Origin: Lepidodermella squamata
Lineage: Eukaryota > Gastrotricha
Length of the DNA stretch: 64,000 bases
Assembly (NCBI GenBank): GCA_047495785.1
Contig: JBLDXI010000024.1
Location: 1,798,001-1,862,000, forward strand
Reading direction: 5' to 3'
Below the pieces are notes generated by a model. It saw nothing but the letters and a program-made list of their open reading frames with translations, was not told where the DNA came from and searched no databases. Numbering within the stretch: the stretch's first letter is position 1; each line of letters starts with the position of its first letter. Position numbers and translations under genes: made by a program. Shown here one piece after another: positions 10,774 through 20,395 of this stretch.

Positions 10774-10844
10774 GCATCGGTGGTTCAGTGGTAGAATTCT
10801 CGCCTGCCACGCGGGAGGCCCGGGTTCGATTCCCGGCCGATGCA
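10774..10844 (+). tRNA. tRNA-Gly (GCC)
   Basis: All arms fold: acceptor GCATCGG/CCGATGC, D arm with GTTCAGTGGTAGAA, anticodon loop CTGCCAC with anticodon GCC, and T arm CCCGGGTTCGATTCCCGG. A-box and B-box match the pol III consensus, and a T6 terminator follows at about 10851. The sequence is the standard animal tRNA-Gly and looks functional. Confidence 0.97.
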
Positions 10845-11286
10845 AGCTAACTTTTTTCATTTTTATTTTTATTTTCAAATTATTTTCCACTCAACAATGA
10901 TTTATGGCACTTTTTCTCGGCCTTGTAAATTTTTATTTATGGAAAATCGAGTAGAAAATATTTCACACGAGTTCAACTATTGGATAAAGAATTGAATAAA
11001 TTTGACTATTATTCATTCGTGAACGGTTCTCATGTCGTGTATCGTAAAGAAAATATTAAAGCGTAATAAAGCAAAGTCTTCTCTAATTTAAATATCTTTT
11101 TTAATTGAAAAAATTGGACGCCCATAAATTTAGCTCAATTTATTGAAGTGAAAAGCCATTAAAGATTTATTGAAAATTGATCGGAAAATCGTTTTCCCCT
11201 ATTTGTACGTTTGCAGTACATTTTTGAGCTCACATGATGAAAACCTCGCTATAATGCTTGAATTTCCTCCCCTAGTTTTATTGAAA
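10845..11286. other. Upstream region of G1, duplicated at 17.8-18.2 kb
   Basis: Non-coding. Several blocks (the 'ttggataa..gaatt' block, 'gccattaaa.atttat.gaaaattgat', and the segment ending in a pyrimidine-rich GCAG site at about 11218) recur in order at 17790-18210. The region therefore belongs to the G1 duplication unit and probably includes its promoter and leader. Confidence 0.5.
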
Positions 11287-12570
11287 ATGGAAGAATCTCG
11301 CTCTGATTTGCCGTGTTGTGGCGGATGTTCTATTTCACCGAAATCGGTTGTCGAATGCGTTGAAAGTGCCATTTTGAAATTGGCCGATTTCAGCGACTCT
11401 GAAGTGAAGCTTACAGATATTCCTGACTTCGAAATTAGCACGGAGCTGATTCATGTTGTAAACGGCGCTTTCTGCTGCAATAACTACGTTTACGTCGGCC
11501 CTTTTAAAACTGCCGCACAGAAAACGGCATTTTACGAGGCGCTTCACCGCGAATTCGAACTGAAGAGCGAATCTCACTCTAATTTCCTCATTGAAGATGC
11601 TATTTTGCTATTCGAAGCCGCTCAAAAACGAAATTCGAGATTATTATCCCGAATTCTTGGCAAACCGTCCTTGCCGATTTGCAGCCTTCAAAGTTGTTTA
11701 TTGCAGGCGATTTGGAACTATTTTGACGAAGGGGTCGAATTATTGCTAAAACGTGGCGCCTCACCTGCAATTAACATGATGAGAGGCTACGCTGATACTC
11801 GACCGGTTCGTACGGTGATTCAAAATTTCGTCTTTTTGTATTCACAACGGAATCGAGCTAACAATGAGCAATTTCGCGAAAAATCAGCTAGTTTAACGAG
11901 GAGCTTAAAGCTTCTATTGAATCATGACAGCGGCTGCCTATTTTTACCGAATTCGGATGGGAATGACGATTTCAAGGCGCTGCAAGAGTTATATCGAGTT
12001 GCGACTTTCAGTCCTGAAGCTGTTGAAATGATGATTGAAAAGTCGAGTCCCTACTTCAAGTATGAACGAGATTTCGAATCTCCATTATCGTACGCCTTTC
12101 GAAATATTGGTCGAGACATCGAAAATAACCGTATTACGTTCAATATCGTCCGCGAAATTTTCAAACACGCAATATTGCCGTTGATTTTTGCTGGTATGAG
12201 GCAAAAACGAAACGAGGAATTTTGTGAGGATTTTTCGACGCAATACGGAGTTTTGTTTCGATTAGTCGGGGAGCAGTCGAGCGAATTATTCGGTGTGTTT
12301 CAAGAAATTGCGATTGAATCGCGAAGCTATCATTCGTTACCGCTTTTTGTCGAAAAACTTGTCTATGAAAATGAAGATGACTTCAATGCCGAGTTGACGT
12401 CTTTCCTGAGTCGATTTCCGAGGACGCTTGAAAACTCTGCGAGGCACGCGGTGCTAAGTTGTCTACCTTGCGGTCTGAAAAAGCGGCAAGAGGCTATTTC
12501 GAAACTGAATTTACCCACGTCTTTACAGAGTTATCTGAATTGCTCGGAATTCAGCATAATTTTTAACTGA
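11287..12570 (+). CDS. G1: SOCS-box protein of a tandem family, subfamily A
   Basis: Single exon, 427 residues. The start MEESRSD is chosen because the other family A members begin just before the same Cys motif (here 'CCGGCSISPKSVVECV'). Layout: an N-terminal domain of unknown fold (about 1-130, with 'FCCNNYVYVGPF'), a middle with ankyrin-like helices ('LPICSLQSCLL', 'GVELLLKRGASPA'), a long helical region ('PLIFAGMRQKRNEEF', 'EIAIESRSY'), and a C-terminal SOCS box at about 376-427. In the SOCS box 'TLENSARHAVL' fits the Elongin-C-binding BC box except for Ala at the usual Cys, and 'LNLPTSLQSYL' fits the Cullin box. The likely role is substrate receptor of an ECS ubiquitin ligase; the target is unknown. 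It is the first gene of the array. Confidence 0.7.
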   Translation: MEESRSDLPCCGGCSISPKSVVECVESAILKLADFSDSEVKLTDIPDFEISTELIHVVNGAFCCNNYVYVGPFKTAAQKTAFYEALHREFELKSESHSNFLIEDAILLFEAAQKRNSRLLSRILGKPSLPICSLQSCLLQAIWNYFDEGVELLLKRGASPAINMMRGYADTRPVRTVIQNFVFLYSQRNRANNEQFREKSASLTRSLKLLLNHDSGCLFLPNSDGNDDFKALQELYRVATFSPEAVEMMIEKSSPYFKYERDFESPLSYAFRNIGRDIENNRITFNIVREIFKHAILPLIFAGMRQKRNEEFCEDFSTQYGVLFRLVGEQSSELFGVFQEIAIESRSYHSLPLFVEKLVYENEDDFNAELTSFLSRFPRTLENSARHAVLSCLPCGLKKRQEAISKLNLPTSLQSYLNCSEFSIIFN

Positions 12571-12856
12571 TAGAATTCATTTTAGCCTGATATTCGCTTT
12601 TGTAATATAAGTGAAATTTATGTAATATTGATCCTTTCGAATACATATTTTTAATTATTCTGTACATGCTCAAACTCTGAATACTTTATTCCCATACTAA
12701 AATTGTTTTAGATTATCTTGAACATATTTTGCTATGTTCATAAAGTTTTAGTTTCTGCTTTTTTCAAGCTAGTAAGATTGCTCCTAAATAAAATGCTGTA
12801 AAGGCGTACTAAAATGTTACAAAATTCTACTTTATCTTTAGACTTTTCGCATTAAA

Positions 12857-14176
12857 ATGGAAGATATTTCTGAATCGCGTTGTTTCGCCAACTGCTCCAC
12901 GTCACCTAATCAACTTGTGGAAGCGATTGACTTAATTATGCGAGATTTTCTAGATCTTGCTGATTACGAAATCACGTTTCGAGATCGAATATTCGACGAG
13001 GAAGAACACGAGACTAACTGCATTTTGCAGGGATCACTATGCTCAGAAAACTACATATATGTTGGCGAATTTTCCGACTCGAATCAAGTTGGTGAGGTAC
13101 ACAAATTTATCCTGGGAAAATGTCGTGAGAAAAGCTTGAAAAGCCAAGAATTTATCATTGAAGATTCGATTTTACTGCATCAGGCTGCTGAAAATCTAGA
13201 TATGAATTCGTTAACTGATCTCATGAGGAAGAAGTCGATACCAAAATGTTGCATTCAAAGCTGTTTACTGGCATGCATTGCGTCGTTATTCGAGCCTGGC
13301 GTTGACCTTCTGCTGAAAAGTGGCGCTTCAGCTGTCATTAGTTTGAAAAAATTCGAGCCGAATACCCGGCCTATTAGACGCTGCATGGAACATTTTTATC
13401 CAGTTTTTAGCGGCGATGAAGCTGGAGTCGAGGAATTTGAGGCGAAACCACGCCAGGCTGTTCGAATATTACGACATTTACTGAGTCAGTCTGGTGACAG
13501 TTCTCCATTCCAACCAACTGACGACGAAAACGACGATTTTCAAGCGTTACGTGAAATTTATCAAATCGCTTATTACGATCACGAGGTTGCCGAATTAATG
13601 ATTGACAAAGCTGGTCCTTTTATAGCTAGTGAATCGCTTGAATTTAACACCCCGATCGGCTACGCTTTCCGCAATATTGGTCGAGATATTAAGGATGGGA
13701 ATAACGCGAGAGTCGATCGAATAATTAAAATTGTTGCCCATGGTGTTATTCCGTTGATTCGAGCGGGTTCGAGGCAAAAATCAAGCGAAGGATTTTCCGA
13801 ATATTTTAAACCTTACGGGTATTTAATTCGCTTTTTTAAGTTGAATTGCAAACATTTGATGTATTCGTTTCTCGATATCGTTATCGAATCTCGAAGTTTT
13901 AACGCTAAATCACTTGGCGTGAAAAGACATGTTATTGCTAATAGTGTCGATTTTAAGGAAGAGATGGCAATTTTCTTAAATCAATTGCCAGGCAGACTTG
14001 GGAATTTTGCCAGGCGTGCTGTTTTAAAACGACTTCCACTCGGCTTGAAAAATCGAGGTGACGCGATTTTGAAGCTGAATTTGCCACTGGAAATATCGAA
14101 GTTTTTGAACTTGGATGACTTTTCTGATGCGATAGCTTCAAAAATCGGTTGTCACCCCGAAGCTATCAGTTTTTGA
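12857..14176 (+). CDS. G2: SOCS-box protein, subfamily A
   Basis: Single exon, 439 residues, beginning 'MEDISESRCFANCSTSP'. The same domain order as G1 is visible: 'SENYIYVGEFSD', 'IPKCCIQSCLLACI', 'GVDLLLKSGASAVI', 'DDFQALREIYQIA', 'PLIRAGSRQKSSEGF', and a SOCS box from about residue 376 ('RLGNFARRAVLKRLPLGLK', 'LNLPLEISKFLNL'). It has a 15-residue extension after the SOCS box that its neighbours lack. An acceptor-like TTTATCTTTAG lies 18 nt before the ATG. G2 sits about 290 bp after G1 in the same orientation. Function is inferred from the SOCS box only. Confidence 0.7.
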   Translation: MEDISESRCFANCSTSPNQLVEAIDLIMRDFLDLADYEITFRDRIFDEEEHETNCILQGSLCSENYIYVGEFSDSNQVGEVHKFILGKCREKSLKSQEFIIEDSILLHQAAENLDMNSLTDLMRKKSIPKCCIQSCLLACIASLFEPGVDLLLKSGASAVISLKKFEPNTRPIRRCMEHFYPVFSGDEAGVEEFEAKPRQAVRILRHLLSQSGDSSPFQPTDDENDDFQALREIYQIAYYDHEVAELMIDKAGPFIASESLEFNTPIGYAFRNIGRDIKDGNNARVDRIIKIVAHGVIPLIRAGSRQKSSEGFSEYFKPYGYLIRFFKLNCKHLMYSFLDIVIESRSFNAKSLGVKRHVIANSVDFKEEMAIFLNQLPGRLGNFARRAVLKRLPLGLKNRGDAILKLNLPLEISKFLNLDDFSDAIASKIGCHPEAISF

Positions 14177-14356
14177 ACTTCAATGAAATGCAATTTTAAG
14201 TTTTGTCTCCAAATAATTTTTATAAAATTGGCAACACGATAATGTTTAACTATAGCGTGAAGACTTGGAACGTATTAATTGACTTTTTCGCGTTTCGATC
14301 GGTTTATGTTTTTATGAACTTTCTACTGAAAACGTTGATACTAATTCTTATATATA

Positions 14357-15976
14357 TGTCGTATATAATGTGGATTTTTATCTAAAGTAGACATTAGATA
14401 ACTGCTCCCATCTAAAGTAGACATTACATATCTAAAGTATACTTTACATAGCTTATTATTATCTAATGTGGACATTACATATCTAATGTGTTCAAAAAAA
14501 CAGAAATAACAGAAAACATGATTTATTCGTTCGAAATCAATTTTTAGTCATGATTTTCACATTTCGAAGAGCCAGGGTGGCAACGGCTGTTGCACCGAAC
14601 TTCGCCTTTTAGACATATGCAGTTAGCGCCTCTTCCACTAGCAGTGCACGTCCCTTTGCAGTTACAATGGAGGTGTCCCTGGGTCCCAAACAAAAAGGCT
14701 TGACCATTTGCTGTTCTTAGCGATTTGAAGACCACGTCAGGCACCTCCTCAGGGGTCAAGACCCTCGCACTGCTAATTCGATAGCAGTTGGAGAAGTAAT
14801 GTCCTTCCAGCCGTCCTTTGCGAGTTCCTAGCGAGACGCTACCATCTTCGAATTGTTCAAGAACTACACAGACCAGACTTGGTAGATCACTCGGGCCTCG
14901 ATCGACTTTGTCAACTAGCAATGATACAGTGTCACCGACTTTGGCAATAGGCGCTAGCTTGGCTGCATGAGCTAGCATTTCTTCGGCACTTTTCTGTTGA
15001 CCAGTTGTAGCAGCATGATCAGCTTCGCTCCTCCGATTTTAGATTTCGTCGTTGTCAACTGGAACTGCGACTTCGTCATCTTCTTCCAGCAAAGGAGGCA
15101 GATCGGAGGGAGAGAGATCTTCCTCGCTCCAGACAGCCTTCTTCAGCTTGTCAGGCAGAATTTCAGCTGGACAACCGTTCCTGGGCGGGTACGCAAACAT
15201 AACCTCCTGCGGAGTTTTGTGTTCGAGATTGCGATGAGGTCGTGTATTCTTCTGATACTGAACGAATTGACACGCCAAAGGCCAGTTGTTGCTCTTGTTT
15301 TGCAACATCCAGGCTGAGATCATCGGCTTGATGTCTTCGTTGGCTCGTTCAACGCTACCCTGAGACTGGGGATGGCGAGCTCTTCCATTCACGATGATCA
15401 AACCAAGCCAGAGTTCCACCAGTTCGCGAATTATCTCATTAACGAACTCCCTCCCGTTATCGGAATGCAAAATCATCGGAAAGCCAACTACCGCCGCAGG
15501 TACGCCATACCATGTTCTGTCCACCGTGTCCAAGGTCGATGTGTGTTTTCGCGATAACTTCGAAGGCATCCTCGACAGTTCCAATGAACTGATTTTTGTC
15601 CGTCGGCCTCGCTTTCTTCTTGATTAGCCGATCTCGACCGCCAATTTCAATGACGGAGTACCTAGCTAGAAGGCGCCTTTGGTTGGTTGTCTTCGTCTCG
15701 GCCGCTTCGGCTTCCTTGACCGCCTCCATCAGAGCCATCAAGGTTTCTTCAGAGTGCCATAATGAGTTCGACTTTGTCACGCGCTGTGAAAACTCATCCA
15801 CAAAAGCGTTTTTAATTGTCGCCAGGTCGAATTGGTTTTCACCATCTAAAATGACATAAACCATGTAAAGTTAACTTTAGATATGTAATGTCTACTTTAG
15901 ATATGTAATGTCCACTTTAGATAGGTGTGGTCTATCTAATGTCTACTTTAGATAAAAATCCACATTATATACGACA
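14357..15976. mobile_element. Ginger-like DNA transposon, 1620 bp, defective
   Basis: Terminal inverted repeats begin TGTCGTATATAATGTGG and continue into subterminal tandem copies of TATCTAAAGTAGACATTA at both ends. The element is flanked on each side by TATATA, which could be a 4-6 bp target duplication; its own palindromy makes the exact length uncertain. The TGTNR terminus and a retroviral-type integrase with a Cys-rich tail fit Ginger/KRBA2-like cut-and-paste elements as I recall them. It lies between G2 and G3, and its right end is only 54 bp from the G3 start codon. Confidence 0.8.
14544..15864 (-). pseudogene. Integrase-type transposase of the Ginger-like element, broken
   Basis: Three minus-strand frames in order are 15457-15864, 15039-15584 and 14544-14978. 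The first ends in the region of an HHCC zinc finger. The second has the DDE integrase core from the second Asp ('GFPMILHSDNGREFV') to the Glu ('HPQSQGSVERANED'), with 36 residues between D and E. The third is a C-terminal domain ending in a Cys/His cluster ('CNCKGTC', 'CNSRCHPG'), typical of KRBA2/SCAND3-like integrases. Frame changes, and an apparent deletion that removes the first catalytic Asp, make it inactive. Confidence 0.8.
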
Positions 15977-16029
15977 TATATACATTCGTTGTCGATTTAT
16001 ATAGGCGGATTATTTTATATTTCGTAATT

Positions 16030-17307
16030 ATGGATGCCTCAGCATGCTTTCGAAATTGCGGAGTCTACCCAGAGCAGCTTCTCGAAGCTGTCGTCAAGTT
16101 GATGGGTGATAATCCCGAATTCAAGAACATTTCAATCAACCATCACTACGAAGCACCTCGGGTTCTTAAGCCACCGTTTTACAGGATCTCGGGCTCTATG
16201 TGCAAAGATCACTTCATTTTCGCTGAATCTTTTATCGACGAAAATCAAATTGCATCATTCGATAAGTACCTCAGCAACAAATTTGCATTGAAAAGCGAGG
16301 AAAACCACGATTTCATCACCGAAGATTCAGCTTTATTACGTGAGGCCGCGACAAATAAGAACTTGAATTTATTGTCAAAAGTTCTTCAGAAAACGTCTAT
16401 TCCAATCTGTTGCTTGCAAAAATGCCTTTTAATTTGCATTTCCGTTTCATTTGAAGCCGGGGTAGTATTGCTATTGAAAAATGGTGTTTCACCCTCAAAT
16501 AGTCTCAGAAAAAATTGCCCGGAAACTAGGCCTATCCAGTCTTGTATTAACAGATTAACTGCGAAAACAACAGCTTTTCCTTGGGTTGTATTCTTTAAGG
16601 AGCAATCTCAAATTACAGCTAATATTTTACGAATTTTGTTAATCCAAGCTCATGAGAATTCATTTGTGCCCACTTTGGATGGGGACGATGATTTTCAAAC
16701 ATTGCAGAAAATTTACCTGGTCGCCTATTACAGCCCAGAAGTTTCTGAAGTAATGATTGAAAAAGTGAACCGTTCCTTTGATTATTTCGAAAACAGTGCC
16801 CTTGAAAGCCCTTTATATTTAGCTTTCGGAGCGATAAGTGGAGAAATTGAAGCCTGTAAGCATGAGGGATTTTTTCGCCCTGAGTCGGTTATCAAATTTT
16901 TTGTAAATGGCATAATTCCCCTCATACGATCAGGATCCAGGCTGAAAAAGTCGGAACCAATTTTTGAGCGATTTTTTCGAAATTTCGCGCCGATTTTACG
17001 ATTGATTAAAGAGCGCTATAATGAATTTTTGGAAATAGTCACCGAGATTATCATCGAAAGCCGTAGTTACGAATCACCTCCACTGAACGTCAAACAATTT
17101 GTGGTTGAGAATTGTGACGAATTTGAGGATGAAGTCATCGTTTTAGGGCCTAGATTTCCTAGATCACTTCAAAATTGCGCGAGGAGATCGATTTTGAAAC
17201 GACTACCTTATGGTTTAAAAAACAGAGGTGATGCTATTGCTGAGTTGAACTTGCCTACTGCTCTTCAGGATTATTTACGATTTCCCCAATTTGACATGTT
17301 GAAGTGA
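16030..17307 (+). CDS. G3: SOCS-box protein, subfamily A
   Basis: Single exon, 425 residues, starting 'MDASACFRNCGVYPEQLLEA'. It is a recent duplicate of G4, with very similar sequence over the full length. Visible segments are 'KDHFIFAESF', 'IPICCLQKCLL', 'GVVLLLKNGVSPSN', 'DDFQTLQKIYLVAYYSPEV', 'PLIRSGSRLKKSEPI', and a SOCS box at about 375-425. There 'SLQNCARRSIL' follows the BC box pattern (Leu, three residues, Ala) and 'LNLPTALQDYL' the Cullin box. The Ginger-like element ends just upstream, so the promoter or leader may lie in its terminal repeat. Role inferred as for G1. Confidence 0.7.
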   Translation: MDASACFRNCGVYPEQLLEAVVKLMGDNPEFKNISINHHYEAPRVLKPPFYRISGSMCKDHFIFAESFIDENQIASFDKYLSNKFALKSEENHDFITEDSALLREAATNKNLNLLSKVLQKTSIPICCLQKCLLICISVSFEAGVVLLLKNGVSPSNSLRKNCPETRPIQSCINRLTAKTTAFPWVVFFKEQSQITANILRILLIQAHENSFVPTLDGDDDFQTLQKIYLVAYYSPEVSEVMIEKVNRSFDYFENSALESPLYLAFGAISGEIEACKHEGFFRPESVIKFFVNGIIPLIRSGSRLKKSEPIFERFFRNFAPILRLIKERYNEFLEIVTEIIIESRSYESPPLNVKQFVVENCDEFEDEVIVLGPRFPRSLQNCARRSILKRLPYGLKNRGDAIAELNLPTALQDYLRFPQFDMLK

Positions 17308-17789
17308 TGATTGCTTTAATATAATTTTCATAGTGATATTTATTAATAGTTGCTAATATCTTACAGATGCGTGGAACATATTGTTTCTTTAATAAACTAC
17401 TTGGAATACAGTTTAGCATTGTAATGTCACGCTAATTTCGATTCTAGAATACAGGCGTAAACGAAACTATTCGGAAGAATAGGACCGCTTTTGCTATTGC
17501 TGGTAAGGCGAGAAATGTCTAGAAATTGCGGTTTAAATTACAAGTTTTTCGTCTGAGCAACGCGATGTTTCACTAAGTTGGCGAGAACATTAATTCTATG
17601 TCCACTGCCTTATAGATTTCTGTTGGCTTTCTGTTCACACTGAGAATGAGCCTAATAACGTGCTGCAGTTAGAGAACCGTGATGCTTCAGCCCGAGCTGG
17701 AGAGGCCAGATCGGCTGCCGGGACTTGAATCACTCCGCCTGATAGCTTTGCGAATTTTTGATACATAGGCTCATGTTTTTGGCTGGGTT
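17308..17789. other. Intergenic, no gene seen
   Basis: This is the 3' flank of G3. No reading frame or RNA gene is supported. It leads into the duplicated G1-type upstream block. Confidence 0.4.
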
Positions 17790-18260
17790 CTATGAAAGTA
17801 TCTTTATTTTGCCATTGTTAGCAGTTAAATCGAAAAATATGTTACACGAGTTTACTTATTGGATAAGGAATTATATGCTTACGCTGACCTTGATTTGTGA
17901 TCATGCCGTGGGTTTAAATCGTAAAACTAGAAGTGAAGCAAAATAATGACATGGAGAATTAATGAAATGGAAAAGTCTTCCGATTGTTTATCCAAATTTT
18001 AATTGAACAAAAGTTAGGCGCCGTTAAATTGAGCTAAATTTATTATCTTGAAAAACCATTAAAAATTTATAGAAAATTGATTGAAAAATCGTTATTTTCC
18101 TTGTGCTTATGCAGCACATGTTTCAGCTCACATGATAAAAACTTCATTCTTTACCTTGCATATTGCTCGAATATTGCTTTGACCCCTGTTTTTATTGAAA
18201 ATGGAAGAATCTCTCGTTACCGTGTTTTGGCAGGTGCTATATGTCACCGAAAAAATACCA
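17790..18260 (+). pseudogene. Relic of a G1-like gene: upstream region and first codons only
   Basis: The order of blocks matches 10.9-11.34 kb, including 'ctcacatgat.aaaac', 'tttttattgaaaatggaag' and a start ATGGAAGAATCTC identical to G1. Similarity ends about 25 codons into the coding part ('catgtcaccgaaaaa' region). What follows is a CTA microsatellite and then G4. It is the 5' stub of a lost family member. Confidence 0.7.
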
Positions 18261-18355
18261 GAAAAGTGACAATTTACTATTCTACTACTACTACTACTAC
18301 TTCTACTTTTATAGATGTAATTTATATGAATTGGAAGTAATCAATTAAAGCAGTT

Positions 18356-19636
18356 ATGGACGACTCGGCATGTTTTCGAAATTGCGGAGCAACACCTGAG
18401 AAACTTCTCAAAGCTGCTGTCAAGTTGATAGCTGAAAATTCCGAATTCGAGAACATTTCAATTAACCTTCATTACAAAGTACCTCGAGATCTGACGCCTT
18501 CGTTTTACAGGATCATCGGCTCTATGTGTAAAGATCACTTCATCTTCGCTATAACATTCACCGACCAAAATCAAATTGAATCATTCGAAAAATACCTCAG
18601 CAGTAAATTCGCGTTGAAAAGCGAAGAAAACCACGAGTTTATCATCGAAGATACCGTTTTATTACACGAGGCTACAAAGAATAAGGACTTGAATTTATTG
18701 ACTAGAATTCTGTTAAAAAAATATATCCCGCTGTGTTGCCTACAAAAATGTCTCTTGAACTGCATCAACGTTTCATTCGAAGCCGGGGTGGAATTGCTAT
18801 TGAAAAATGGCGCTTCGCCCTCGATTAGTCTCAGGAGAAATTGCCCGGAAACTAGGCCTATCCGGTATTGTGTTGGCAGATTTTCGACTTCGACTCCAAT
18901 CGCTTTTCCTTATATTGTATACTTCAAGGATGACTCTCAGGTTTTGAACAATATTTTACGATTTTTATTTACCCAAGCTCATAAGAATTCATTTGCTCCC
19001 ACTTTGGATGGGGACGATGATTTCCAAGCATTGCAGAAAATTTACCTTGTAGCCTATTACAGCCGAGAAGTTGCTGAAGTAATGATTGAAATAGCAAGCC
19101 CTTACATGGGTAATTTCGAAACAAGTTCCTTGGAAAGCCCATTGTTTGTAGCTTTCTCGGAGATAAGTCGAGAAGTTGGTGCCGGGATGCGTGAGGGCTT
19201 TTTTCGTCCCGATCTGGTTATACAATTTTTTGTTAATGGCATAATTCCGCTCATACGAGCCGGATCGAGGCTGAAAAAGTCGGAGCCGATTTATACGAAT
19301 TTTCGACGAAAATACGCGCCTATTTTGAGGTTGATTAAAGAGCGCTGTAATGAATATTTGGAGATTTTCACTGAGATTATCATTGAATGTCGTAGTTATG
19401 AATCGCCCCCACTGAATGTCTGGGATTTTGTGGCTGAGAATTGTGACGAATTTGAGGATGAAATGGACGTTTTCGCGCCTAGATTTCCCAGATCACTTCA
19501 AAATTACGCGAGAAGATCGATTTTGAGTCGACTGCCTTATGGTTTGAAAAACAGAGGTGATGCTATTGCTGAGCTGAACCTGCCTACTGCTCTACAGGAT
19601 TATTTACGATTTCCCCAATTTGATCTGCTAAAGTGA
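18356..19636 (+). CDS. G4: SOCS-box protein, subfamily A
   Basis: Single exon, 426 residues, beginning 'MDDSACFRNCGATPEKLLKA'. It is nearly colinear with G3 and probably arose with it by tandem duplication. Conserved parts are 'KDHFIFAITFTD', 'IPLCCLQKCLLNCI', 'GVELLLKNGASPSI', 'DDFQALQKIYLVAYYSREV', 'PLIRAGSRLKKSEPI' and the SOCS box at about 376-426 ('SLQNYARRSILSRLPYGLK', 'LNLPTALQDYLRF'). The G1-like 5' relic lies immediately upstream, so it may use borrowed promoter sequence. Function is inferred from the SOCS box. Confidence 0.7.
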   Translation: MDDSACFRNCGATPEKLLKAAVKLIAENSEFENISINLHYKVPRDLTPSFYRIIGSMCKDHFIFAITFTDQNQIESFEKYLSSKFALKSEENHEFIIEDTVLLHEATKNKDLNLLTRILLKKYIPLCCLQKCLLNCINVSFEAGVELLLKNGASPSISLRRNCPETRPIRYCVGRFSTSTPIAFPYIVYFKDDSQVLNNILRFLFTQAHKNSFAPTLDGDDDFQALQKIYLVAYYSREVAEVMIEIASPYMGNFETSSLESPLFVAFSEISREVGAGMREGFFRPDLVIQFFVNGIIPLIRAGSRLKKSEPIYTNFRRKYAPILRLIKERCNEYLEIFTEIIIECRSYESPPLNVWDFVAENCDEFEDEMDVFAPRFPRSLQNYARRSILSRLPYGLKNRGDAIAELNLPTALQDYLRFPQFDLLK

Positions 19637-20007
19637 GGGTTTGTCGTTTTTTACTGTGATATTTATTACTCTTCATATTATCTTGATAAAATGCATGGAA
19701 CAGTTTGTTTCTTGAATAAATCATTTCGAACAATATTTTGATGTCACGCTTAATTTGATTCTTTTATATAGGCGTAAAAAGAGAGCAGGAATAATCTGCG
19801 TATAGGCGTAAATATAGGCGTAAAATATGACCGATTGCCATCGAAATAACACGGCTAAGGTGGATACTGTCCATTTTGGTTTAATGTAGAAGTCTTTCTT
19901 CTGAATTTCCTCTGAATTTTCGTTTAGTGCGTTTTTACCAAGATTTCATGCATTTCATCAAACGAGCAAGTCATACTGTAACGTGCTACACGAGTGCTCG
20001 AAAATTG
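19637..20007. other. Intergenic, no gene seen
   Basis: This is the 3' flank of G4, with short repeats of 'ataggcgtaaa' at about 19770-19830. No gene is supported. Confidence 0.4.
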
Positions 20008-20080
20008 TCGTACCCGGGGTTGAACCCGGGCTGCCTTTCTGAGAAGGCACGGCTCTAACCTTCGAGCCACCATGGCCGAC
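20008..20080 (-). repeat. tRNA-like sequence, probably a tRNA pseudogene or SINE head
   Basis: On the minus strand a D arm (GGCTCGAAGGTTAGAGCC), a TGCCT..AGGCA anticodon-like arm and a T arm with the B-box GGTTCAACCCC can be read. The acceptor stem is badly mismatched (GTCGGCC against GTACGAC), the anticodon loop is not 7 nt, and there are extra bases before the D stem. It is therefore not a working tRNA. The B-box is good enough for a pol III promoter. Confidence 0.55.
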
Positions 20081-20395
20081 ACACACTCAGTGTTCGCTTA
20101 CGCGGCTGTAAGGGGAGCTGGAGGGGAGATTGGAGGGGACTCGCTCCCTATACATAATTTGATTTGCGAGTACATATCAAGTGTTATGACTTGGGTCCTG
20201 AAGGGTTTGCTTTCGCAATTGTACGAACATTTTACGGGATACCTAATATTAATTTTGAATTATTTGCGAATGAGGAGATTGTTTATTGTGAGCTTGATAT
20301 TTTATAAAGTTGGCTTCTATTTTCGACGGGTAGATTTAATTTATCCTCGCTAAATACATTTCTAATACTCACATTGATATCCCGGAGCTAAGTAA

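Noticed and set aside
14373-14490. Regularly spaced direct repeats resembling a CRISPR array
   Set aside because: They are the subterminal repeats of the Ginger-like element, mirrored at its other end, in a eukaryotic genome.
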